Below are positions 14,977 through 23,400 of a stretch of 64,000 bases of DNA, piece after piece (the stretch's first letter is position 1; each line of letters opens with the position of its first letter). Position numbers and translations under genes: made by a program. The stretch comes from CAVSRC01 sp963762605 (lineage in GTDB: Bacteria > Pseudomonadota > Alphaproteobacteria > Rhizobiales > Kaistiaceae): NCBI GenBank assembly GCA_963762605.1, contig CAVXLJ010000018.1, positions 1-64,000 of the forward strand, read 5' to 3'. A model generated the notes under the pieces. It ran no database searches. It was given only the letters and a program-made list of their open reading frames with translations, and had not been told where the DNA came from.

Positions 14977-15893
14977 GCGCGCCTGAGCAGCCTCAGTGGC
15001 CGGCCGTCGATTGCCGCCAGCCCGAGCGCGATCAGCCCCATGCCAGCGAAATCGGCGAGTGCCAGCCGCTCGTGCAGGAAGACGGCGCCGAGAAGGATGG
15101 CGCTCACCGGCACCAGGAAGGTGACCAGCAGCAGGTTGACGGCGCCGGCGGTCTTCAGCAGCCGGTAGTAGATGATGTAGGCGACCGCCGAGGACAGGAC
15201 GGCCAGCGCGATCAGCGCCGCCCACACGTCGAGGCCGGGCAGGGGCAGCGTCCACGGCCGGTCGATGACGAAGGCCAGCGGCACCATCATCACGGCGGCG
15301 GCGGCGAACTGGCCGGTGGCAGAGACGATCGGCGTGTGCCCGGCGCGGCCGAAGCGGCGGGCGTAGATCGGCGAGATCGCGTAGAACACCGAGGCGAGCA
15401 GCAGTGCCAGTTCGGCAACAAGGTCGGTGCTCATGCCGGAGAGCACGTCCGGTCCGATCATCACCACCACGCCAACGAACCCGACAATGAGGCCGGCGAC
15501 GCGGCCCGGCGTCATGCGTTCGTCGCCGGTGAGATAATGCGCGAAGACCACGGCGAAGAGCGGCGTGGTGGCGTTGAGGATCGCGGCAAGGCCGCTCTCG
15601 ACGTGGCTCTGTGCCCAGGCAATGAGGCTGAACGGCACGACGTTGTTGAGGAAGCCCATGACGAAATACGCCCGCCATGAGGCGCCATCGCGCGGCATGG
15701 CATGGCCGGTCAGGCGCACGGCGGCGTAGAGCAGGGCACCGCCGACCATCACGCGGAAGGCGACGATGGTGAAGGCCGGCAGGACCTTGATGGCGATGGC
15801 GATGTAGAAATACGAGCCGCCCCACAGCAGAGCGAGGGTGACGAGCAGCGCCCATTCGGCGGGTGTCATCGTGCGGTTGGCGGCGGCTGGCAT
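14967..15893 (-). CDS. EamA/DMT-superfamily transporter
   Basis: A 308-residue inner-membrane protein with ten predicted helices arranged as two EamA repeats. The first begins ALLVTLALLWGGSYFYIAIAI and contains AQSHVESGLAAILNATTPLFAVVFAH; the second contains AVLSSAVAYIIYYRLLKTAGAVNLLLVTFLVPVSAILLG. This drug/metabolite family usually exports amino acids or small metabolites; the substrate cannot be inferred. The gene is divergent from the vanillate cluster, and its start lies 164 bp from the vanA start. Confidence 0.88.
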   Translation of the reverse strand: MPAAANRTMTPAEWALLVTLALLWGGSYFYIAIAIKVLPAFTIVAFRVMVGGALLYAAVRLTGHAMPRDGASWRAYFVMGFLNNVVPFSLIAWAQSHVESGLAAILNATTPLFAVVFAHYLTGDERMTPGRVAGLIVGFVGVVVMIGPDVLSGMSTDLVAELALLLASVFYAISPIYARRFGRAGHTPIVSATGQFAAAAVMMVPLAFVIDRPWTLPLPGLDVWAALIALAVLSSAVAYIIYYRLLKTAGAVNLLLVTFLVPVSAILLGAVFLHERLALADFAGMGLIALGLAAIDGRPLRLLRRAQA

Positions 15894-15995
15894 CGGTGTT
15901 CCCGGGCAATTCCTGCGGGCGAAGCGCCCGCGCCATCCCCTAGCAGATGTCGACGATCATGCATTCCGATTCGTGCAGGGGCATATCAATGTCGC

Positions 15996-16023
15996 TTGCG
16001 TGATTGAATGCAGTATGTATACA
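15996..16023 (+). promoter_or_regulatory. vanA promoter with a GntR-type operator over the -10
   Basis: TTGCGT (15996-16001), a 16-base spacer and TATACA (16018-16023) form a plausible promoter. TGTATACA at 16016-16023 is a palindrome fitting the core (TNGTNNACNA style) bound by FadR/VanR-subfamily GntR repressors. Overlap with the -10 suggests repression by the regulator encoded in the same operon. Confidence 0.5.
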
Positions 16024-16056
16024 ATTTGTCCACACTTCTGGGGAGGAGTTCTGGAT

Positions 16057-17112
16057 ATGTCGGAGAAAAAGTCGTTTCCCCTGAATGCTTGGTATGCAGC
16101 GTCATGGGATTACGAGGTGAAGCGGGCCCTGCTGCCGCGCACGATCTGCGGCAAGCACCTGGTCTTCTACCGGCGCACGGATGGCGTCGCCGTGGCCCTG
16201 GAAGACGCCTGCTGGCACCGCCTGGTGCCGCTCTCGCACGGCCGCCTGCGCGGCGACGATGTGGTCTGCGGCTATCACGGCCTGGCCTATAACTCGGACG
16301 GGCGCTGCACGTTCATGCCCTCGCAGGAGACGATCAATCCGTCGGCCTGCGTGCGCGCCTATCCGCTGGTCGAACGCCATCGCTTTGTCTGGGTGTGGAT
16401 GGGCGATCCGGCGCTGGCCGATCCGGCGACGATTCCCGACCTTCACTGGAACCGCGACCCGACCTGGGCCGGCGACGGCAAGACCATGTACCTGAAGTGC
16501 GATTATCGCCTTGTGCTCGACAATCTCATGGATCTCACCCACGAGACCTTCGTGCATTCGTCCTCGATCGGAAACGACGCGGTGGCGGAGGCGCCCTTCG
16601 ACACGCATCATTCCGACCGTTTCGCAACGGTCACGCGTTGGATGAAGAACATCGACGCACCGCCCTTTTGGGCCGGGCAGCTCGGCAAGCCGGGCAAGGT
16701 CGATCGCTGGCAGATCATCCGCTTCGAGGCGCCGGCGACGATTGCCATCGACGTCGGCGTGGCGCCGACCGGCACCGGCGCACCGGAAGGCGACCGCAGC
16801 CAGGGCGTCAACGGTTTCGTACTCAACACGGTGACGCCTGAGACCGAGCGTTCGTGCCACTACTTCTGGGCGTTCGTACGCAACTACAAGCTCGACGAAC
16901 AGACGCGGACGACGCAGCTGCGCGAGGGCGTGGCCGGCATCTTCGGCGAGGACGAGGTGGTGCTGGAGGCACAGCAGCGCGCCATGGACGAGAATCCGGA
17001 TCGTGTCTTCTACAATCTCAATATCGATGCCGGCTCCATGTGGGCGCGCAACCTGATCGACAGGATGATCGCGGCGGAAGACTCCGCGATGTTTTCGGAG
17101 GCGGCCGAATGA
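16057..17112 (+). CDS. vanA: Vanillate O-demethylase-type Rieske oxygenase
   Basis: A 351-residue oxygenase component that hydroxylates the O-methyl group of vanillate-like aromatics, releasing formaldehyde. The Rieske [2Fe-2S] motif is C52WH54...C71GYH74, and the mononuclear iron site is DNLMDLTHETFVH. The ATG at 16057 follows GGGGAGGAG, an excellent ribosome binding site; the frame is open further upstream without one. Its stop overlaps the start of the regulator gene (ATGA), and the reductase follows, giving vanA-vanR-vanB. Closely related enzymes act on other methoxylated or amine aromatics, so vanillate is the likely but not proven substrate. Confidence 0.82.
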   Translation: MSEKKSFPLNAWYAASWDYEVKRALLPRTICGKHLVFYRRTDGVAVALEDACWHRLVPLSHGRLRGDDVVCGYHGLAYNSDGRCTFMPSQETINPSACVRAYPLVERHRFVWVWMGDPALADPATIPDLHWNRDPTWAGDGKTMYLKCDYRLVLDNLMDLTHETFVHSSSIGNDAVAEAPFDTHHSDRFATVTRWMKNIDAPPFWAGQLGKPGKVDRWQIIRFEAPATIAIDVGVAPTGTGAPEGDRSQGVNGFVLNTVTPETERSCHYFWAFVRNYKLDEQTRTTQLREGVAGIFGEDEVVLEAQQRAMDENPDRVFYNLNIDAGSMWARNLIDRMIAAEDSAMFSEAAE

Positions 17113-17870
17113 TGGTAACGGGGCGACGGGGCCAGGACGGCGAGAAATCGCAGACGGTCAAGGCGCTGCTGACGATCCGCGAGATGATCCTCGATGGCGC
17201 CCTGGCGCCGGGTGAGCGCATCTCGGAGCTCTCCATCGTCGAGCGCACGGGCGTGTCGCGCACGCCGGTGAGAAGCGCGCTCGCCCGCCTCTCCGAAGAG
17301 GGGCTCTTGGAGCCGATTCCCTCGGGGGGCTTCTCGGTGCGCTCCTTCGGCGAGGGCGACATCCACGATGCCATCGAAATCCGCGGGGTGCTGGAAGGGC
17401 TCGCCGCGCGCTTTGCGGCCGAGCATGGTGTGGCGTCCGGCCGGCTGTTGCCGATCAAGGACTGTCTCAAGGAGCTTGACGAGCTGGTGACGGAAAGCCC
17501 GCTCGATCAGGAGGATTTTTCCCGTTACATCACGCTCAACGCGACCTTTCACCGCCTGTTGCACTACCTCGCCGACAGCCCGACGCTGGAGCGCGAGATC
17601 GAGCGCGCCTCGGCCAGGCCCTTCGCCTCGCCGAGCGGCTTCGTCATGGCGCAGTCGGCTCTGCCTGAGGCACGCACCGTGCTCACCGTGGCGCAGGATC
17701 AGCACCGCGCCGTGATCGAGGCCATCGAGGCGCGCGAGGGTGGGCGTGCCGAGAGCCTGATGCGCGAGCACGCGCGTCTGGCCAGCCGCAATCTACGCGC
17801 CGCGCTGCGCAGCAAGAAGGCGATGGCGCTGGTGCCCGGCGCCGCGCTCATCAGCGGTCGTCCCGACTGA
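17109..17870 (+). CDS. vanR: GntR/FadR-family regulator (VanR-like)
   Basis: 253 residues. An N-terminal winged helix (LLTIREMILDGALAPGERISELSIVERTGVSRTPVRSALARLSEEGLL, about 20-70) is followed by an all-helical FCD ligand domain (DIHDAIEIRGVLEGLAARFAAEH ... FHRLLHYLADSPTL ... DQHRAVIEAIEAREGGRAESLMREHA), whose His/Asp residues usually bind a metal and a carboxylate ligand. Sandwiched between oxygenase and reductase genes, it most likely represses the cluster until the aromatic acid is present. It starts at 17109, overlapping the vanA stop; a second Met follows immediately. Confidence 0.85.
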   Translation: MMVTGRRGQDGEKSQTVKALLTIREMILDGALAPGERISELSIVERTGVSRTPVRSALARLSEEGLLEPIPSGGFSVRSFGEGDIHDAIEIRGVLEGLAARFAAEHGVASGRLLPIKDCLKELDELVTESPLDQEDFSRYITLNATFHRLLHYLADSPTLEREIERASARPFASPSGFVMAQSALPEARTVLTVAQDQHRAVIEAIEAREGGRAESLMREHARLASRNLRAALRSKKAMALVPGAALISGRPD

Positions 17871-17895
17871 TCGCCAGGCGTCAAGGGGAGGAACC

Positions 17896-18879
17896 ATGCG
17901 CTTCTCGCTTCACTGGTCGCAGGCCACGGTCGCCGCCATTCGCGACCTTACGCCGTCGATCCGCCTCATTGAGATTGTCCCCGTGAGCGGGCAAATCGAG
18001 CCGTGGCGGCCGGGCGCCCATATCAATGTCGGCGTGATGGCCGGCGGGCGGCCCGATACCCGATCCTATTCGCTGGTCGGCCGGCCCGACGCCGGCCGCT
18101 ACCGCATTGCGGTGCGGCGTGCGCCGGACAGCCGCGGCGGCTCGGTCTACATGCACGGGTTGAAGCCGGGCCAGGCGCTGAAGATTTCCAATCCGCAGAA
18201 CCTGTTCGAGATCGATTGGCATGCGCCGGAAGCACTGCTGATTGCCGGCGGCATCGGCATCACGCCCATTCTCGGCATGGCCGAGGCGCTGGCCGAGCAC
18301 GGCGCAGCCATGCGGTTTGCCTATTGCGGCAGGCGCCGGGCCGACATGGCCTTCGTCGAGGACCTCGAGGCCCGCCTCGGCGATCGTCTATCGCTTCACA
18401 TCTCCGAGGAGGGGAGCCGGATCGATCTCGATGCGGCAGTTGCCGGACTTGGGGCCGAAGCCGTCTGCTATGTCTGCGGGCCGATGCGCATGCTCGAAGC
18501 GGTTCGCGCCGCGTGGGCCAAAGCCGGACGCTCGCCGACGCGGCTCCATTTCGAGACCTTCGGGTCGAGCGGCCATTTTGCGCCGGAGCCCTTCGAGGTC
18601 CTCGTGCCGCGACACGACGTCAGGGTCACGGTCAGCGTCGGCGAGACGCTGCTGCAGGCGCTCCGCGGGGCCGGGGTCGAGGTTCTGTCCGACTGCGAGC
18701 GCGGCGAGTGCGGCCTTTGTGCGCTCGACGTGGTCGAGGCCGAAGGGATCATCGACCATCGCGACGTCTTTTTCAGCGAAGAGCAGAAGGCACATGGCGA
18801 CAAGCTGTGTGCCTGTGTGTCGCGCGCCATCGGCGGCGCGCTGGTTCTCGACACCGCCTATCGTTCCGACGCCGGCTGA
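17896..18879 (+). CDS. vanB: Vanillate O-demethylase-type reductase (FMN/2Fe-2S)
   Basis: A 327-residue oxidoreductase that passes electrons from NAD(P)H to the Rieske oxygenase. Domain order is FMN-binding barrel (RSYSLVGRPDAGRYRIAV, about 55-75), NAD domain (LLIAGGIGITPILGMAEAL, about 115-135; CYVCGPMRMLEAV), and C-terminal plant-type ferredoxin with four cluster cysteines in SDCERGECGLCALDV and GDKLCACVSRA. A GGGGAGGAACC ribosome binding site precedes the ATG. It lies 25 bp after vanR in the same operon. Confidence 0.85.
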   Translation: MRFSLHWSQATVAAIRDLTPSIRLIEIVPVSGQIEPWRPGAHINVGVMAGGRPDTRSYSLVGRPDAGRYRIAVRRAPDSRGGSVYMHGLKPGQALKISNPQNLFEIDWHAPEALLIAGGIGITPILGMAEALAEHGAAMRFAYCGRRRADMAFVEDLEARLGDRLSLHISEEGSRIDLDAAVAGLGAEAVCYVCGPMRMLEAVRAAWAKAGRSPTRLHFETFGSSGHFAPEPFEVLVPRHDVRVTVSVGETLLQALRGAGVEVLSDCERGECGLCALDVVEAEGIIDHRDVFFSEEQKAHGDKLCACVSRAIGGALVLDTAYRSDAG

Positions 18880-18999
18880 CCGGCCCAGCAAGGCGATTCC
18901 CGTCGCGCCAAGCCAACGATTTCACCGCTTTGGCTGGCTATCCCGATTTGCTACGTTAGCGCCGGGGCGGCAAAAACGCTGAGCAACGCGGGATTCTCG

Positions 19000-20415
19000 A
19001 TGGCGATTCAGCTCGCAGTCGGCGCCACGGCGCGCAACGACGCCGGTATTGCGGCGGTGCTGCCGCTGCTCAGGCAGCAATTCGGCGAGCGCTACGCCAA
19101 TTCGGAGGCCCTGCGCGAGCAGCACGGCCACACGACGACCTGGCTGGTCAACCAACCGCCCGATGCGGTGGTGTTCCCCGAGACGACCGAGGAGGTCGTC
19201 GAGACCGTGCGCATCTGTGCGGCGCATGGCGTGCCGATGGTTCCTTTCGGCGCCGGCTCCTCGCTGGAGGGCCACGTCAATGCGCCCTACGGCGGCGTGT
19301 CGGTGGACATGAGCCGCATGAACCGAATCCTCGCCGTCCATACGCAAGACCTCGACGTCGTGGTCGAGCCGGGAGTGACGCGCAAGCAGCTCAACGAGCA
19401 CCTGCGCGACCAGGGCCTGTTCTTTCCCATCGACCCCGGCGCCGACGCATCGCTTGGCGGCATGGCTGCGACCCGCGCCTCGGGCACCAACGCAGTGCGC
19501 TACGGCACCATGCGCGACAACGTCATCAGCCTGACGGCGGTGATGCCGGACGGTTCGGTGGTGAAGACCGGCAACCGGGCGAAGAAATCGTCCGCCGGCT
19601 ACGACCTTACCCGCCTGATGATCGGCTCGGAGGGCACGCTCGGCATCATCACCGAACTGGTGCTGAGGCTGCAGGGCATCCCCGAGGCGATCGCCGGTGG
19701 GGTCGTCCCCTTCGAGACGGTCGAAGGCGCCTGCAATGCCACAATCCTGACCATCCAGAGCGGTATTCCCATCGCTCGCATCGAGCTCGTCGACTCGCTT
19801 ATGGTGAAAGCCACCAACGCCTATGCCAAGCTGGATCTGCCGGAAACGCCGCATCTGTTTGTCGAATTCCATGGCAGCAACGCTGCGGTGAAGGAACAGG
19901 CCGAGGCGTTCGGCGAGATCGCGGCCGAGCATGGCGGCGGCGCGTTCGTCTGGGCGACGCGGCCGGAGGAGCGCACACGCCTGTGGCAGGCGCGCCACAA
20001 TGCCTATTGGGCCGCGTTCACGCTGCGGCCGGGCTCCAAGGCATTGGCCACCGATGCCTGCGTGCCGATCTCGCGGCTGGCGGAATGCGTCATGGAGACG
20101 GTTGCCGATGTCGAGGAGAGCAATCTGATTGCGCCAGTGGTCGGTCACGTCGGCGACGGCAATTTCCACCTCACCATGCTGGTCGACATGGACGACCGCG
20201 ACGAGGTGGCGCGTTGCGAAGGTCTGATCTCGCGCCTCAACCTGCGCGCCATTGCGATGGAAGGCACATGCACCGGTGAGCACGGCATCGGGCAGGGCAA
20301 GATGAAATATCTCGGGATCGAGCAGGGCAACGGTCTCGATGTCATGCGGGCGATCAAACAGGCGATCGATCCCCTGGGAATCATGAACCCGGGCAAGATC
20401 GTCGTGCCGGGCTGA
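19000..20415 (+). CDS. FAD-linked oxidase, D-lactate dehydrogenase (cytochrome) type
   Basis: A 471-residue flavoprotein of the FAD-binding 4/oxidase C family (GlcD, DLD). The FAD-binding part contains VPFGAGSSLEGHVNAPYGGVSVDMSRMNRIL and GGMAATRASGTNAVRYGTMRDNV, and the C-terminal cap ends with GEHGIGQGKMKYL, the signature with the conserved His. It would oxidise a 2-hydroxyacid such as D-lactate or glycolate and reduce cytochrome c or quinone. The absence of adjacent glcE/glcF argues for D-lactate dehydrogenase rather than glycolate oxidase, but 2-hydroxyglutarate is another option. Confidence 0.85.
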   Translation: MAIQLAVGATARNDAGIAAVLPLLRQQFGERYANSEALREQHGHTTTWLVNQPPDAVVFPETTEEVVETVRICAAHGVPMVPFGAGSSLEGHVNAPYGGVSVDMSRMNRILAVHTQDLDVVVEPGVTRKQLNEHLRDQGLFFPIDPGADASLGGMAATRASGTNAVRYGTMRDNVISLTAVMPDGSVVKTGNRAKKSSAGYDLTRLMIGSEGTLGIITELVLRLQGIPEAIAGGVVPFETVEGACNATILTIQSGIPIARIELVDSLMVKATNAYAKLDLPETPHLFVEFHGSNAAVKEQAEAFGEIAAEHGGGAFVWATRPEERTRLWQARHNAYWAAFTLRPGSKALATDACVPISRLAECVMETVADVEESNLIAPVVGHVGDGNFHLTMLVDMDDRDEVARCEGLISRLNLRAIAMEGTCTGEHGIGQGKMKYLGIEQGNGLDVMRAIKQAIDPLGIMNPGKIVVPG

Positions 20416-20449
20416 TGAGCCCGGCCATGATGCGACAGCGGAGGCCAAA

Positions 20450-23400
20450 CTGAGCAGGCTCTACCTGATCGTCGGGGGCGCCGTGGTCATCGCGCTGTTT
20501 GCCGCGTTGATCGTGCCGCGATTCGTCCACTGGAACGACTATCGCGCCAGTTTCGCGGCCGAGGCATCACGCATCCTCGGCCACCGCGTGCATGTCGAAG
20601 GCGATGCCCACGCCACCATCCTGCCGTCGCCGTCGCTGACGTTTACCAAGGTCGAGGTCGACGACCAGAACGGCAATAACCTCATGTCCGTGGCGCGCTT
20701 CGACGTCGTCATCGAACTGATGCCGCTGCTGCAAGGCCAGATAAAGATCATTTCGATGACGCTGGAGAACCCGGTGGTCCACGTCTCGGTCGATGCCGCC
20801 GGCAAGACCGCCTGGCTGAGCCGCGTCAAGCTGCGCGAGCCGTTCGACCCGGACAAGGTCGTCTTCGACAACCTCACCATCCAGGATGGCGTGCTCGACT
20901 ACGCCGATGCGCAGACCGGCGTAACGCTCGCCTTCGACGGGATCTCGGCGCAGGTGTCGGCGCGGGCGCTGTCGGGGCCGTGGCATGTTGATGGTTCCTA
21001 TCTCGACGAGGGTCGCCGGGTCAGCTTTGGCATTTCCACCGGCCGCGTCCTCGATGACGGGACGATCCGCGTCCAGGTGAACGCCATCCCGGCCGGTTTG
21101 CCGGTGACGGTCACTGCCGACGGCCCGCTTGGCATCGATCCAGCCGGAGGGCTGGATTGGCACGGCACCTACGCGATCAGTCAGGTGGCCGCCGACGGTG
21201 CCAACACCGGCACCGGCGGCAGTAACGACGCCGCCAACGGGCCGACCGGCTGGCGCAGCGAGGGCACCTTCGCGCTGACCGCCGACCAGCTCGACATCAG
21301 CAAGGCGGTGCTGTCGAACGGTCCGGTCGACCGGCCGATCAGCCTCGCCGGCACATTGAAACTCAATTTCGGCAGGACTCGGTCCTTCGCGGCGACGGCG
21401 GAGGCGAACCAGATCGATCTCGACCGGACGCTCGGCGCGGGGCCAAGCCAGCCGGTCGACGTTTCGGCGGCCGCCGACAGCCTGGTTGCCTGGCTGATCC
21501 GGCTTCCGGTTCCGGATATGCCGGGCAGCGTCCATCTCAGTGTGCCGACAATCGTGGTCGGCGGGCGCATCATCGAGGGCGTCACCTTCACCGCGGCGCC
21601 GGCCAAGGGCGGCTGGCAGATCAATTCGCTCAGCGCCAAGCTGCCGGGGCAGGCGACGGTGGCGGCGAGCGGCCTGATGACAACCAGGCAGAAATTCGGT
21701 TTCGTCGGCGAGGCGCATCTTGCCGTCCAACAGCCGGCGACCTTCGCCACCTGGTGGCGCGGCGGTGCGCAGGAGGGGGCCGGACGTCTGCTGGCGCCGT
21801 TCGACCTCGCCGGCCACGCCAAGATCGGTCCCGGCAGTGTGCAGTTCGATGGCGTCACCGCGCGGATCGCCGACGCCACGATTACCGGCGGCTTCGGCTG
21901 GACGGAACGGACGAAGGACCGCAGGCGCGAGCTGTTCGCGACGGTCGATGCGAAGGGACGGATCGACTTCACTCAGGTCAAGGCGCTGGCCGAACTGCTG
22001 GTCGGCCGCAATTTGGCTGATGCTTCCGCGCTGGCCGACGACTACAGCCTCCAGGTGAGTGCGGATGCGTTGACCTTCGAGGATCTGACCGTCAAGGGTG
22101 TCACGGTCAACGCGGTCTACAGCGACGACGCACTGACCGTCACCACGCTGCAGATCAACGATCTCGCCGGGGCCGCGATCGAGGGGACGAACGGCCGGAT
22201 CGAGAATCTGTCGGGCGATCCGCGCGGCCATCTCGTGGCGACCCTCAACGCGCCCAAGTTGACGGGACTGGCGCGCCTGGCCGACCGCTTCCTGCCGCAG
22301 AGCGGATTCACCCGCTGGCTGGACGCCGCTGCCCCGGTTCTGGGCGTGGCGGTGATAGGAGCCAAGATCACGGCGCCGCTGCCCGATGGCGCAAACGGTT
22401 TTGCGCTCACGATCGAAAACGGTACTGCTGCCTTCACGACGATCGAAAAGCTGTCGGCCGCCTTCACTGGCGGCTTCGCTCATTGGCGCACCAAGCCGGC
22501 GGAGATCACGGCGAAGCTGTCTTCGCCGGACAGCGCGCAACTGGCGCGCCAGTTTGGTCTGGCCGCCGTCACACTTGCCCAGGACGATGGCGGCGGCGAG
22601 CTTACGGTGCAGGCAAAGGGCGTCCCGGCCGACGGGCTCAACACGATGGTGATGGCGAACATCGCCGGGTTGCACGCGACAGCGCGCGGCAGCCTGAAAA
22701 TCGCCGAGAACCTCGCCTCGACCTTCACGGGCACGGTCGACGCCGACTCGGACAATATCGGCCCGATCGTCGCCATGGCCGGGCTCGATATTCCCGGTGG
22801 CGCGACTGGCACGGCGCTGTGGCTAGACAAGGCCCCGCTGTCGATATCGGGCAAAGGCCTCGGCCTCACCTGGAAGAACGGCAAGATCGGCTCGACGATC
22901 GCTAGCGGGGATGTGACGCTGGCGCCGGACGCCGCCGGCGGCTGGCACATCGGCGGCAAGGTGGAGGCCGACACGGTCGATCTTGGCTGGGTCGCGGCCC
23001 TCGGCCTCGGCGCCGCGCCGCTGCCGACCGGTGATCCGGCGGAGCCGTGGTCGCATGTGCCGTTCGGGGCGCCGGCCTATGGCGCGGTCAGCGGCACCCT
23101 GCAGGTCGCGGCGGACCGCCTCGACGTCGGCGACCTCGGCCTCACCGGCACGGCGTTCACGCTGGCGCTGCAACCGCAACGCATCGATGTCAATCTGACG
23201 GCGGGCCAGCTTGCCGGCGGCACTGTGACCGGCAGGATGTCCGTCCATAATGTCGGCGGCAACGTCAATCTCGCCGGCCAGTTTGATCTCAAGGGCGCGG
23301 CGCTGGAATCCTTCGTCTGGCGGCGCGACGGGCGTTCGGTGGCCACCGGCGGGCTCGACCTGTCCGCCTATTTCGAATCAACCGGACACTCGCCGGCGGG

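Noticed and set aside
13360..15936. An 858-codon minus-strand frame across the ClC gene
   Set aside because: The plus-strand ClC and minus-strand DMT genes have strong motifs; this frame reads as low-complexity shadow of them.
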